A DNA stretch of 64,000 nucleotides from Streptomyces omiyaensis (GCF_014650895.1 NZ_BMVV01000006.1:248001-312000); one strand, 5' to 3'; shown: positions 44,279-52,656, counted from the stretch's first letter. Made by a program: numbers and translations. The notes: generated by a model not told the origin, from the sequence alone.

Positions 44279-44845
44279 ATGAAGAAGTACCTGCTCGCCG
44301 CGGGCGCCGCCGTGACGGCGGCGGTGGCCGCCGCCGCGCTCGCCGCCCCGGCCACCGCCGCCCCCACGGCCCCCTCCGTCTCCACCGCCTCCGCCTCCGC
44401 CCCGGCCCCGGGCGCCCCCGCCGCGTCCGCCCCCACCGGCTCCGTCTCCGCGGTGCGGACCGTCCGCTCCGGCGAGCGCGTCGACGCCGGCGGCGGCTAC
44501 ACGCTCTGGCTCACCCGCCAGGGCAAGCACTGGACCGGCCCGGACGGCTTCGAGCAGTTCCGCAGCGTCGTCGACGGCAACCTCGACCTGACGCAGCCGG
44601 CCCTGAGCCACCAGGGCGAGGGCGACTTCCACTCGGGCGTCTACGGAGGTCCGCACCGCCCCGGCCGGGTCGAACTCACCGACGCGGAGGGGCGCGTCAC
44701 CCGCGCCACCCTGCTCCAGCTGCCCGGCCGGCCGGACTGGGGCGTCTGGTACGCCCACACCGCGCCGACCGGCCACGACGTCTCCGTCTCCTTCTACGCC
44801 CGTGACGGGCGGCTCCTCGTCGAGCTGCCCGCCATGGACTTCTGA
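44279..44845 (+). CDS. Secreted protein sharing its domain with the sigma partner at 45546
   Basis: 188 residues from ATG 44279. A classical signal peptide (MKKYLLAAGAAVTAAVAAAALAAPATA) is followed by a Pro/Ala/Ser linker and a domain of about 130 residues: VRTVRSGERVDAGGGYTLWL, GKHW, EQFRSVVDGNLDL, SHQGEGDFHSGVYGG, WGVWYAHTA. The same domain forms the outer part of the membrane protein at 45546. No family name is recognised. Three copies of GGAACCAGG stand just upstream (44248-44271). Confidence 0.85.
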   Translation: MKKYLLAAGAAVTAAVAAAALAAPATAAPTAPSVSTASASAPAPGAPAASAPTGSVSAVRTVRSGERVDAGGGYTLWLTRQGKHWTGPDGFEQFRSVVDGNLDLTQPALSHQGEGDFHSGVYGGPHRPGRVELTDAEGRVTRATLLQLPGRPDWGVWYAHTAPTGHDVSVSFYARDGRLLVELPAMDF

Positions 44846-44863
44846 CGGGCCGTCCACCACGCT

Positions 44864-44895
44864 CGGCGGGGCCCGGCACGGGGCGGGCCCCGCCG
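44864..44895 (+). terminator. Strong hairpin after the secreted protein gene
   Basis: A perfect 12-bp stem CGGCGGGGCCCG (44864-44875) with CGGGCCCCGCCG (44884-44895) and an 8-nt loop, separating the secreted protein gene from the sigma factor gene. Confidence 0.8.
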
Positions 44896-44925
44896 TACCA
44901 CCTCCCGATCGCGAGGTTCGCCACC

Positions 44926-45549
44926 GTGACCCACCCACCGGTTCCCGAGCCCCGCTCCGAGCCCGGGCCGGAGCTCCGGCCCGAGCCCCGGTCCGATCCC
45001 GACTCCGGGCCCGACGCCGCCTTCGCCGCCTTCGCCGCCGCGGCGTGGCCCCGGCTCGTCCGCACGGCCCAGCTGCTCACCGGCGACTTCCACGAGGCCG
45101 AGGACCTGGTGCAGACGACCCTCGCCAAGGTGTACGGCCGCTGGCGCAAGGTCCCGCGCGACGAGATCGACCTCTATGTGCGCCGGGCCCTCGTCAACAA
45201 CAACCTCAGCCGGCTGCGCCGCCGCCGGGTCGCCCACCTGCTCGTCCCCGTGCTGCCGGAACCCGCCCGGCACCGGCACGCGGGCCACGCCGAGGCCGTC
45301 GAGGAGCGGGCCGTGCTCCTGGAGGCGCTGGCCGACCTGAGCGTCCGCCAGCGCACCGTGATGGTCCTCCGGTACTGGGACGACCTGACCGAGCAGGAGA
45401 TCGCCGACGTCCTCCAGTGCTCCGTCGGCACGGTGAAGACCCACGCCCGCCGCGGCCTCGCCGCCCTCCGCTCCCACCCCCGGCTCGCCTCCGCCGTCCC
45501 GCCCCCGGCCGGCCCGCCCCTCCGCACCCCCTACGGAGCCCGCCCATGA
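44926..45549 (+). CDS. SigE-family ECF sigma factor
   Basis: 207 residues from GTG 44926. Region 2 (TAQLLTGDFHEAEDLVQTTLAKVYGRW) and region 4 (LADLSVRQRTVMVLRYWDDLTEQEIADVLQCSVGTVKTHARRGLAALR) are intact. The first 30 residues are a repeated Pro/Glu/Arg/Ser stretch (PEPRSEPGPELRPEPRS), unusual for the family. Its stop overlaps the ATG of the membrane protein gene, its presumed regulator. Confidence 0.92.
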   Translation: MTHPPVPEPRSEPGPELRPEPRSDPDSGPDAAFAAFAAAAWPRLVRTAQLLTGDFHEAEDLVQTTLAKVYGRWRKVPRDEIDLYVRRALVNNNLSRLRRRRVAHLLVPVLPEPARHRHAGHAEAVEERAVLLEALADLSVRQRTVMVLRYWDDLTEQEIADVLQCSVGTVKTHARRGLAALRSHPRLASAVPPPAGPPLRTPYGARP

Positions 45550-46295
45550 CCCCCGCACCCGACACCGGGCCCGACGCCTCCGAGGCGTGGGACGACCTGC
45601 TCCGCGCCGAGTTCGCGCGCGCCGCCCACGACGTGACCCCGGGGCCCGCGCCCGTGGCGGCGGTCGTCCGGGCGGGCCGGGCGCGCCGGCGGCGCCGTAC
45701 CGTCGCCCTCTCGGTCCTCGCCGTCCTCGGCGTATCGGCCGCCGTCGCGGCCGGTGCGACCCTGGCCGGCGACCCGCACCCCGCCGCGGGGCTCGCCGCC
45801 CCGCCGGCCGTCTCCCCGGCCACCGGCGCCCTCGTCCCGACCGCCGCCCCGTCCGCGCCCCGCACCCCCCGGGCCTCCGCCACCGACCCGCGGATCCCCA
45901 CCCCCGTGCGGACCGTGGCGGTGGGGGAGCGGGTGACCGCCGCGCCCGGCTGGACGGTGTGGCTCACCCGCGAGGGGAAGCACTGGCGGGGAGGGGAGGA
46001 CGACACGGAGCAGTTCCGCAGCGTCGCCGACGGCAACATCGACCTGCGGCAGCCCGGCGTCAGCCACCAGAGCGAGGGCGCCTTCCACTCCGGCCTCTAC
46101 TACGGGACGGAGGACGCGGGCCGGGTCGACCTCGTGGACGCCAAGGGCCGGATCGTCGCCGCTGCCCTCCTCGAACTGGCGGACCGCCCCGGCTGGGGGG
46201 TCTGGTACGCCGTGACCGCCGAGCGGGGTGCCTCGCTGTCCGTCCGGCTGTACGACCGCGCGGACCGGCTCCTCTCCGACCTGCCCGCCTTCTGA
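45546..46295 (+). CDS. Membrane-tethered regulator/sensor of the ECF sigma factor
   Basis: 249 residues from ATG 45546 (ATGA overlap with the sigma gene). About 50 cytoplasmic residues (WDDLLRAEFARAAHDV followed by a basic RAGRARRRRR), one transmembrane helix (about 52-74), a Pro/Ala/Thr linker, and an outer domain homologous to the secreted protein at 44279: VGERVTAAPGWTVWLTREGKHW, EQFRSVADGNIDL, SHQSEGAFHSGLYYG, WGVWYAVTA. Position and topology suggest anti-sigma function, although no canonical anti-sigma motif is seen. Confidence 0.8.
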   Translation: MTPAPDTGPDASEAWDDLLRAEFARAAHDVTPGPAPVAAVVRAGRARRRRRTVALSVLAVLGVSAAVAAGATLAGDPHPAAGLAAPPAVSPATGALVPTAAPSAPRTPRASATDPRIPTPVRTVAVGERVTAAPGWTVWLTREGKHWRGGEDDTEQFRSVADGNIDLRQPGVSHQSEGAFHSGLYYGTEDAGRVDLVDAKGRIVAAALLELADRPGWGVWYAVTAERGASLSVRLYDRADRLLSDLPAF

Positions 46296-46470
46296 CCGGG
46301 CAGGGAACCACCGCCCCCGCACGCCCGTCCACCCGGATGGGAAGATCGCGGGGGCGTTCGCGTGCGCGGACGGGGTGCGGAGCGGGCGCGGACCGGGTGG
46401 GGACGAGGGTGTCCGCCCGGGGCGTCCGCGCAGGTCGCACGCTGAGTCGCGTAGCCGCTACGCCACGCCT

Positions 46471-46487
46471 CGTGCACGTGCATCTGC
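46471..46487 (+). promoter_or_regulatory. Palindromic operator candidate before the DUF397 gene
   Basis: CGTGCACGTGCATCTGC contains the perfect palindrome TGCACGTGCA. The identical 17 bases occur inverted at 47700-47716 upstream of the HATPase gene. A TATGAT -10-like box lies 26 bases downstream (46513-46518), and the DUF397 start is at 46563. Confidence 0.6.
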
Positions 46488-46562
46488 TCATGCAGCGGCA
46501 TGTGAACGAAGCTATGATCCGGGGAAGTTGACATCTGCACCAAGCAACTCGGGGAGCTACCA

Positions 46563-46805
46563 GTGCACCACGCGCATCACGCGTACAACGGCATGGCGGC
46601 CACGGAGCTGCGAGGTGTCGTCTGGCAGAAGAGCAGGCACAGCAACTCCCAGGGCTCGTGCGTGGAGTTCGCCAAACTGCCGGGGGGAAACGTTGCCGTG
46701 CGCAATTCCCGCCACCCGGACGGGCCCGCGCTCGTCTACACGCCGGCCGAGATAGAGGCGCTCCTGCTGGGCGTCAAGGACGGGGAGTTCGACCACCTCG
46801 TCTGA
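46563..46805 (+). CDS. DUF397 protein
   Basis: 80 residues from GTG 46563 behind GGGGAG. The DUF397 pattern VVWQKSRHSNSQGSCVEFAKLPGGNVAVRNSRHPDGPALVYTPAEIEALL is complete. DUF397 proteins are small partners of XRE/DUF5753 regulators in streptomycetes (as in BldB/WhiJ/AbaA-type loci), thought to control development or antibiotic production. The cognate regulator is encoded at 47911. Confidence 0.92.
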   Translation: MHHAHHAYNGMAATELRGVVWQKSRHSNSQGSCVEFAKLPGGNVAVRNSRHPDGPALVYTPAEIEALLLGVKDGEFDHLV

Positions 46806-46852
46806 CCCGCGGACGCCCGCCCGGCCCGCGGCCGGAGGCGGTACGGGCAAAA

Positions 46853-46880
46853 AGGCCCCGGCGGTCCACCGCCGGGGCCT
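46853..46880. terminator. Bidirectional terminator between the DUF397 and HATPase genes
   Basis: A perfect 13-bp stem AGGCCCCGGCGGT (46853-46865) with ACCGCCGGGGCCT (46868-46880) and a 2-nt gap, preceded by AAAAA, which serves as the T-tract for leftward transcripts. The remaining gap to 47068 is low-complexity and has no gene. Confidence 0.85.
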
Positions 46881-47068
46881 CCCCCTGTCCGCACGAGCCC
46901 GTCCGCCGTCCGTCCGCTTCCTCCGGGCGTCCCTCCGGCGTTCCCGTGGCGCCCCTGGGCGCCCTCCGGGCGGCCGTCCGCGTCCGTGCGCCTGCACGGG
47001 CGTGCGCACGCGCGCCCCGTGCCGCCCGTCCTCGCCCTCTGCCCCGTACCCGTTCCCGCCCCGTGTCC

Positions 47069-47569
47069 CTATTCCTCCGGGCCCACCCGGAACAGCGCCC
47101 AGACCACCTTGCCCTGGAGCCGTCCGGCCAGCGGGTGCCAGCCCCAGCTGTCGCTGAAGGACTCCACCAGGAACAGGCCGCGGCCCGACTCGGCGGAGAA
47201 GTCCTCCTCGCCGCCGCGCGCCTCCGGGCTCATCCGGCTGGGGTCGCGCACCGCGCACACCAGACGGGACGCCCAGCGCATCAGGTGCAGCCGCACCTGC
47301 GGGGTCTGCGGGTCGTCGGGACAGCCGCCGTCGGGGACGGCGTGCCGCAGCGCGTTGGTGACGAGCTCGGAGACGACCAGGGCCACGTCGTCGAAGCGGT
47401 CGCCCAGGTCCCAGCTGTCGAGTGTGGCGCTGGTGAACTTCCGGGCCCCGCGCACGGCTTCGTACCGGGCGGGCAGGGCGCAGGAGGCGGAGGTGGAGAC
47501 GGCGCCGGGATCGATCGGCGGGAGACCCTGCCTTAACGGCTCGAGCACGGTCGATCCATTCGTCCCCAT
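47069..47569 (-). CDS. RsbW-like HATPase regulator
   Basis: 166 residues from ATG 47569. GHKL ATPase of the anti-sigma kinase type: N-box DVALVVSELVTNALRHA, a G1-like CAVRDPSR, and ESGRGLFLVESFSDSWGW as G2. The N-terminus is extended by about 40 residues. Streptomycetes often place such ATPases with DUF397 and XRE genes; the target sigma or partner is unknown. Confidence 0.9.
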   Translation of the reverse strand: MGTNGSTVLEPLRQGLPPIDPGAVSTSASCALPARYEAVRGARKFTSATLDSWDLGDRFDDVALVVSELVTNALRHAVPDGGCPDDPQTPQVRLHLMRWASRLVCAVRDPSRMSPEARGGEEDFSAESGRGLFLVESFSDSWGWHPLAGRLQGKVVWALFRVGPEE

Positions 47570-47910
47570 GCGAGGCACTCCCGGGAATCGCGGCGGTGGT
47601 GCGACAACGGTGCGAAACGGTGCGACAACACGCGCCGACGCGAACGGGCACGCGGCTGCGCGGGGTCCATGGTTCCGAATGCGCCCACGGGATGCAAGGG
47701 CAGATGCACGTGCACGCGCGGACGGGTGCCGGACCTGTCCGAACCTGTGGTGAATCTGTGGAAATCTTCTTGACAGCGGTGTGTCCGGCGTCGTCCAAAT
47801 CCCACCCCTGCGCATCCCCTTCCGTAATCAGATGTGTACGCGCTGAAGCGTTTGGTGGCAGAATCCGGGGCTCGACGGGGGCTCGTCACCGTGAAGGGAA
47901 GGCTGGAGCC
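47570..47910. promoter_or_regulatory. Divergent regulatory region between the HATPase and XRE genes
   Basis: 341 bases without a gene. It holds the inverted copy of the shared palindromic site (47700-47716), a perfect TTGACA at 47770-47775 pointing towards the XRE gene, and CAGATGTGTACGCG (47829-47842), which resembles a degenerate half of the same site. Confidence 0.55.
47700..47716 (-). promoter_or_regulatory. Palindromic operator candidate before the HATPase gene
   Basis: GCAGATGCACGTGCACG is the exact reverse complement of 46471-46487. It stands about 130 bases upstream of the leftward HATPase start and about 195 bases upstream of the XRE start. Confidence 0.6.
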
Positions 47911-48783
47911 GTGACCGCAGGCGAAATGAACGGAGCGGGCGGGAGCGTCGTCCGGCGCATCCTCCTCGGCTCCCAGCTGAGGCGCCTGCGCGAATCGAGG
48001 GGCATCACCCGCGAGGCCGCCGGCTACTCGATCCGCGCCTCCGAATCCAAGATCAGCCGCATGGAGTTGGGAAGGGTGAGCTTCAAGGCCAGGGACATAG
48101 AGGATCTGCTCACCCTCTACGGGGTCACCGAGGAGACCGAGCGCGGCGCCCTCCTGGGGCTCGCCCGCGAGGCCAACCTCGCCGGCTGGTGGCACAGCTT
48201 CGGCGACGTCCTGCCGGGCTGGTTCCAGACGTACATCGGTCTGGAGGCCGCCGCCTCCCTCATCCGGGTCTACGAAGTGCAGTTCGTCCACGGTCTGTTG
48301 CAGACGGAGGAGTACGCCCACGCGGTCGTCTCCCGCGGCATGCCCGGCGCCTCGCGGGCCGAGATCGACCGCCGCGTCGCCCTCCGCCTCGAACGGCAGA
48401 AGGTCCTCGTCTCCGAGCGCGCCCCGCACTTCCACGTCATCCTCGACGAGGCCGCCCTCCGCCGCCCGTACGGCGACCGGGCCGTCATGCGCGGACAGCT
48501 GAAGCACCTCATCGAGGTCTCCGAGCACCCCGGGGTCACCCTCCAGGTCATGCCCTTCAGCTTCGGCGGCCACGCCGGCGAGAGCGGCTCCTTCACCATG
48601 CTCAGCTTCCCCGAGTCCGACCTCTCCGACGTCGTCTACCTGGAGCAGCTCACCGGTGCTCTCTACCTCGACAAGCGCGAGGAGGTCGCCCAGTACGCCG
48701 CGGTGATGGAGAAGCTCGCGAAGGACAGTCCGGATCCGGCCGAAAGTCGTGATCTTCTCCGGGGCCTCCTCCAACTCTCCTGA
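47911..48783 (+). CDS. XRE-family regulator with DUF5753 domain
   Basis: 290 residues from GTG 47911 (GGAAGG upstream; ATG 47926 is an alternative). The helix-turn-helix LGSQLRRLRESRGITREAAGYSIRASESKISRMELGR is followed by the DUF5753 domain (YEVQFVHGLLQTEEYAHAV, VTLQVMPFSFGGHAGESGSFTML). This is the standard partner of DUF397 proteins. It is the likely binder of the palindromic sites at 46471 and 47700. Confidence 0.93.
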   Translation: MTAGEMNGAGGSVVRRILLGSQLRRLRESRGITREAAGYSIRASESKISRMELGRVSFKARDIEDLLTLYGVTEETERGALLGLAREANLAGWWHSFGDVLPGWFQTYIGLEAAASLIRVYEVQFVHGLLQTEEYAHAVVSRGMPGASRAEIDRRVALRLERQKVLVSERAPHFHVILDEAALRRPYGDRAVMRGQLKHLIEVSEHPGVTLQVMPFSFGGHAGESGSFTMLSFPESDLSDVVYLEQLTGALYLDKREEVAQYAAVMEKLAKDSPDPAESRDLLRGLLQLS

Positions 48784-48876
48784 TACATCAGTACGATGAC
48801 GGTGCATCAGTAGCCCCGGCGATCGGGCGTCCGCGCGCGCCCGACGACCGGCAGCCGGCAGAGGGGTTCTCCGTCC

Positions 48877-50334
48877 ATGTCGCACTTCACCGACCTGGCC
48901 CACCAGTTCATCGACGGCGAGTGGAAGCCGGGCAGCGGCTCCTGGGACATCATCGACTTCAACCCCTACACCGGGGAGAAGCTCGCCTCGATCACGGTGG
49001 CCACCGCCGGCGAGGTGGACCGCGCCTACCGCGCCGCCGAGCGCGCGCAGGCGGCCTGGGCCGAGACCAACCCCTACACCCGGCGCCTCGTCTTCGAGCG
49101 CGCCCTGCGGATCGTCGAGGACCGCGAGGCCGAGATAGCCGAGACGATCGTCGCCGAGCTCGGCGGCACCCGCCTCAAGGCCGCCTTCGAACTGCACCTC
49201 GCCAAGGAGTTCCTGCGCGAGGCGATCCAGCTGGCGCTGCGCCCCGAGGGCCGCATCCTGCCCTCGCCGGTCGACGGCAAGGAGAACCGCGTCTACCGCC
49301 TCCCGGTCGGCGTCGTCGGCGTCATCTCCCCCTTCAACTTCCCCTTCCTCCTCTCCATCAAGTCGGTCGCCCCCGCCCTCGCGCTCGGCAACGCGGTCGT
49401 CCTCAAGCCGCACCAGAACACCCCGATCTGCGGCGGCACCCTGGTCGCGAGCATCCTGGAGGAGGCGGGCCTGCCCGCCGGGCTGCTCAACGTCGTCGTC
49501 ACCGACATCGCCGAGATCGGCGACGCGCTGCTGACCCACCCGATCCCGAAGGTCATCTCCTTCACCGGCTCCGACAAGGTCGGCCGCCACGTGGCCACGG
49601 TCTGCGCGCAGAACTTCAAGCACGCCGTCCTCGAACTCGGCGGCAACAGCGCCCTGATCGTCCTCGACGACGCCGACCTGGACTACGCCGTCGACGCCGC
49701 CGTCTTCAGCCGCTTCGTCCACCAGGGCCAGGTCTGCATGGCCGCCAACCGCATCCTGGTCGACCGGAGCGTGGAGGCGGAGTTCACCGAGAAGTTCGTC
49801 GCCAAGGTGAAGACGCTCCGGGTCGGGGACCCGGCCGACCCCGCCACCCACATCGGCCCGCTCATCAACTCCCAGCAGGCCGAGTCGGTCGACGGTGCCG
49901 TGGAGCAGGCCGTGGCGGGCGGTGCCACCGCGCTCCTGCGCGGCACGATCGAGGGCAACCTGGTCTCCCCGTCGGTCCTCGCCGGCGTCCCCGCCGACGC
50001 CCCCGTCCTCGCCCAGGAGATCTTCGGCCCGGTGGCCCTGATCCTCCCCTTCGACGGCGAGGACGAGGCCGTGCGGATCGCCAACGACACCCCGTACGGG
50101 CTCAGCGGCGCCGTCCACACCGCCGACGTCGAGCGCGGCGTCCGGGTCGCCAAGCGGATCCACACCGGCATGATCCACATCAACGACGGCACCGTGCACG
50201 ACGAGCCGATCGTCCCCTTCGGCGGCGAGAAGCACTCCGGCATCGGGCGGCTCAACGGCGACGCGATGGTGGAGGCCTTCACCACCCAGAAGTGGATCTC
50301 CATCCAGCACGGGCGCAGCCGCTTCCCCTTCTGA
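48877..50334 (+). CDS. NAD(P)-dependent aldehyde dehydrogenase
   Basis: 485 residues from ATG 48877. Full-length ALDH: GVISPFNFPFLLS (cofactor and Asn region), the nucleotide-site SFTGSDKVG, the general base Glu in LELGGNS, the catalytic Cys in GQVCMAANR and the EIFGPVALI segment. It most resembles vanillin/benzaldehyde-type dehydrogenases that oxidise aromatic aldehydes to acids. It is monocistronic, and the substrate is inferred only from family resemblance. Confidence 0.93.
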   Translation: MSHFTDLAHQFIDGEWKPGSGSWDIIDFNPYTGEKLASITVATAGEVDRAYRAAERAQAAWAETNPYTRRLVFERALRIVEDREAEIAETIVAELGGTRLKAAFELHLAKEFLREAIQLALRPEGRILPSPVDGKENRVYRLPVGVVGVISPFNFPFLLSIKSVAPALALGNAVVLKPHQNTPICGGTLVASILEEAGLPAGLLNVVVTDIAEIGDALLTHPIPKVISFTGSDKVGRHVATVCAQNFKHAVLELGGNSALIVLDDADLDYAVDAAVFSRFVHQGQVCMAANRILVDRSVEAEFTEKFVAKVKTLRVGDPADPATHIGPLINSQQAESVDGAVEQAVAGGATALLRGTIEGNLVSPSVLAGVPADAPVLAQEIFGPVALILPFDGEDEAVRIANDTPYGLSGAVHTADVERGVRVAKRIHTGMIHINDGTVHDEPIVPFGGEKHSGIGRLNGDAMVEAFTTQKWISIQHGRSRFPF

Positions 50335-50350
50335 TTACGGCTGATTCAGC

Positions 50351-50470
50351 TTATTCCGACTGGTTCCGACTGGTTCCGACTGGTTCCGACTGGTTCCGGC
50401 TGGTTCCGGCTGGTTCCGGCTGGTTCCGGCTGGTTCCGGCTGGTTCCGGCTGGTTCCGGCTGGTTCCGGC
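50351..50470. repeat. 10-bp tandem repeat array
   Basis: Twelve tandem 10-bp units directly after the aldehyde dehydrogenase: one variant TTATTCCGAC, three TGGTTCCGAC (50361-50390) and eight TGGTTCCGGC (50391-50470). The two unit versions form contiguous blocks, as expected from slippage. The gap continues without a gene to 50616. Confidence 0.95.
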
Positions 50471-50616
50471 TGGCCCTGGCCGATTCCGGCGAGGGTCCCG
50501 CGGCCGGCGCCTTCCGGGCCGGGTGGCGCCACCGGTCTCTTCTAGGACCGAACCTGTCCTATTTCATCCGTAGGGTGGGCACTGCCCGAGAAACACCCGG
50601 ACGGAAGGCGGACATC

Positions 50617-51156
50617 ATGGTGGCTCTTGTTCCCGCGGAGGCCCCCGGCGACGAGCGCGGCGCGTTCCTCAACTTCGTGGAGGTCCAGCGCGCCGCGCTC
50701 CGCCGCGCCCTCCTCGGCCTCACCGAGGAGCAGGCGGCGAGCCGGCCCAGCGCGAGCGAGCTGAGCCTCTCCGGCCTGGTCAAGCATGTTGCCGAGGTGG
50801 AGCTGAACTGGCTCCGCCTCGCGCAGCGGCGGGAGAACGAGCGGCAGCGGACCCAGGAGACCTGGGGCGAGGCCTTCCGCCTGGTCGACGGCGAGACGAT
50901 CCCCGGGGTCCTCGCCTTCTGGGACGGCGTGGCCAAGGAGACCGAGGAGTTCGTCCGTACGGCTCCGAGCCTGGACGACACCTTTCCGCTGCCCCCGGCG
51001 CCCTGGTTCCCGGAGGACGGGCGCGTGTCGGTCCGCTGGATGCTGCTGCACCTGGTCCAGGAGATGGGCCGGCACGCCGGGCACGCGGACGTGATCCGCG
51101 AATCCCTCGACGGCAAGGGCTCCTTCGAGCTGATCGCGCTGGAGCGCGAGGGCTGA
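50617..51156 (+). CDS. DinB/DUF664-family protein
   Basis: 179 residues from ATG 50617. A four-helix DinB-like fold: FVEVQRAALRRALLGLTEEQAASRPSASELSLSGLVKHVAEVELNWL and SVRWMLLHLVQEMGRHAGHADVIRESLDG, with three metal-ligand His (in LVKHV, GRHAGHAD). Such proteins are putative metal-dependent thiol (mycothiol) transferases or hydrolases of unknown substrate. Predicted cytoplasmic. Confidence 0.9.
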   Translation: MVALVPAEAPGDERGAFLNFVEVQRAALRRALLGLTEEQAASRPSASELSLSGLVKHVAEVELNWLRLAQRRENERQRTQETWGEAFRLVDGETIPGVLAFWDGVAKETEEFVRTAPSLDDTFPLPPAPWFPEDGRVSVRWMLLHLVQEMGRHAGHADVIRESLDGKGSFELIALEREG

Positions 51157-51196
51157 GCGGGACCGGGCGGCGCCGGCCGGGGGCCGGTCAGAGGCC

Positions 51197-51320
51197 GGCT
51201 GGAGGTGCTCGGGGGCGGCTGGAGGTGCTCGGGGGCGGCTGGAGGCGCTCGGGGGTGCGCTCGGGGGTCGGCTGGAAGCGCTCATCGGCTGGAGGCGCTC
51301 GGAGGCGCTCAGGGGTCGGC
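51197..51320. repeat. 20-bp tandem repeat region
   Basis: GGCTGGAGGTGCTCGGGGGC is repeated at 51197-51216 and 51217-51236, followed by several shortened, degenerate copies to about 51320. It lies 40 bases after the DinB-like gene. Confidence 0.8.
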
Positions 51321-51441
51321 CGGGAGTTCTCGCCCCCCCGGCCGAAGAATCTTCCTCCCGGGTGGGAACCCGAAGCGGGTGAGCGGTGTACCAGAAGCAG
51401 ACGGTTCACCGCGAACCGCCCGAGGGACAGGGGGAAGTCCG

Positions 51442-52656
51442 ATGCGCGTTCCCGTTTCCCGGGCGCCGGCTCCGCTCCGTGCGCTCCTGGCACTGCTGCT
51501 CGCCTGGCTGCTGGCCGCCTGCACCGGAGACGGGGAACCGGTCGGGGAGGGTGAACGGCCCTCCGCGGAAGGGACGTTCGGCGCGCCGCCGAGGATCGGG
51601 GACGGCGCCGGGCTGCCGGGGCGGGCGGCCGATCTCGGCTTCGCCGCCGACGGCAGCGGCTTCGCGCTGCTCGCGGAGTGCGTGAGCGATCCGGCCCGCC
51701 CGGCGAACGGCTTCTGCAGACAGCGGGTCGCGGCGCTCGACCGGGACGCGGAGCGGTGGGAGCAGCGGACCTCGCCGCTGCCCGAACTGCGCGGCACGGA
51801 CGGGGTGTCGGCGCGGCTGTGGGTCCTGGGGCCGGGGCGGGCCCTGATCGAGGACGGGGGCGGGGAGGAGCCGCCGCGGGGCTGGTTCACCGGCGACGGC
51901 GGGCGGAGCTGGCGGACCGTGGACCCGCGCCCGGCCGGCCGGACCCCGGACATACCCGCCGGCGCGGCGCTGACCGCCGAGTGCGCCACGGACCCGGGTG
52001 CCCCGGCGGAGACCTGCGCCCGGGAGCGGCTGGCGGTGGTCTCCCCCCGGGACGGGCGGCGGCGCGAGCTGGTGGCGCAGCCGGCGCTGGGCGCGCACCC
52101 CCGGCCCGCGGCGGTCGCGGAGCCGGACGGTTCCTGGTGGGTGTCGGGGGTGGAGCCGGGGAGCGGGCGGCCGGCGGTCGCGGTCTCCCGGGACGGGGGC
52201 CGCAGCTGGTCGGTGAGCCGGCTGCCGAGCCCGACCGGCGCCCCGCCCTGGTACACCGTGGTGGTGGTCGGCCGGGACGCCGTGTACGCGGCGGAGATGG
52301 GCGAGCTGCGGGGCGGCGAGCCGGTGAAGAACCCGCTGCGGGCGCTCCACCGCTCCCTGGACGGGGGCCGCGGCTGGGAGCGGACGTGGACCACGGGGCC
52401 GGTGGCGGAGCCGCGCTCGCTGGAGGGGCTGCCGGTGCCGGGCCCCGGGGGCCGGATCGAGCTCGCCGCCCAGTGGTCGGGGTACGGCAGCGCGGACGGC
52501 GGCCGGACCTTCCGGGAGCTGGACGGCGGCGGCGCGTACGTGCGCCGCACCCCGGTCGGCCTGCTGCGGGAGCGTTCCCGCTGCCGGTACGAGCTGACGC
52601 GGGACGGCGTCCGCTGGTCGGAGTTCCCGCTGGCCTGCGGCGACGACACCCCCTAG
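51442..52656 (+). CDS. Secreted lipoprotein with exo-sialidase-like beta-propeller repeats
   Basis: 404 residues from ATG 51442 behind GGGGGAAG. Lipoprotein signal ending in LLAACTG. The mature part contains repeated SRDGGRSW, TGDGGRSW, SLDGGRGW and SADGGRTF motifs, the Asp-box pattern of sialidase/BNR beta-propellers. No sialidase catalytic residues are evident, so a binding function is more likely. Two Cys pairs may stabilise it. Its TAG stop overlaps the stop of the convergent gadB gene. Confidence 0.85.
   Translation: MRVPVSRAPAPLRALLALLLAWLLAACTGDGEPVGEGERPSAEGTFGAPPRIGDGAGLPGRAADLGFAADGSGFALLAECVSDPARPANGFCRQRVAALDRDAERWEQRTSPLPELRGTDGVSARLWVLGPGRALIEDGGGEEPPRGWFTGDGGRSWRTVDPRPAGRTPDIPAGAALTAECATDPGAPAETCARERLAVVSPRDGRRRELVAQPALGAHPRPAAVAEPDGSWWVSGVEPGSGRPAVAVSRDGGRSWSVSRLPSPTGAPPWYTVVVVGRDAVYAAEMGELRGGEPVKNPLRALHRSLDGGRGWERTWTTGPVAEPRSLEGLPVPGPGGRIELAAQWSGYGSADGGRTFRELDGGGAYVRRTPVGLLRERSRCRYELTRDGVRWSEFPLACGDDTP

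Noticed and set aside
46528..46533. TTGACA as a -35 box for the DUF397 gene
   Set aside because: It is only 30 bases before the start codon and would leave no room for a -10 box and leader.
47533..50310. A 925-codon minus-strand frame opposite the XRE and aldehyde dehydrogenase genes
   Set aside because: Low-complexity Gly/Asp/Val-rich shadow of well-identified genes.
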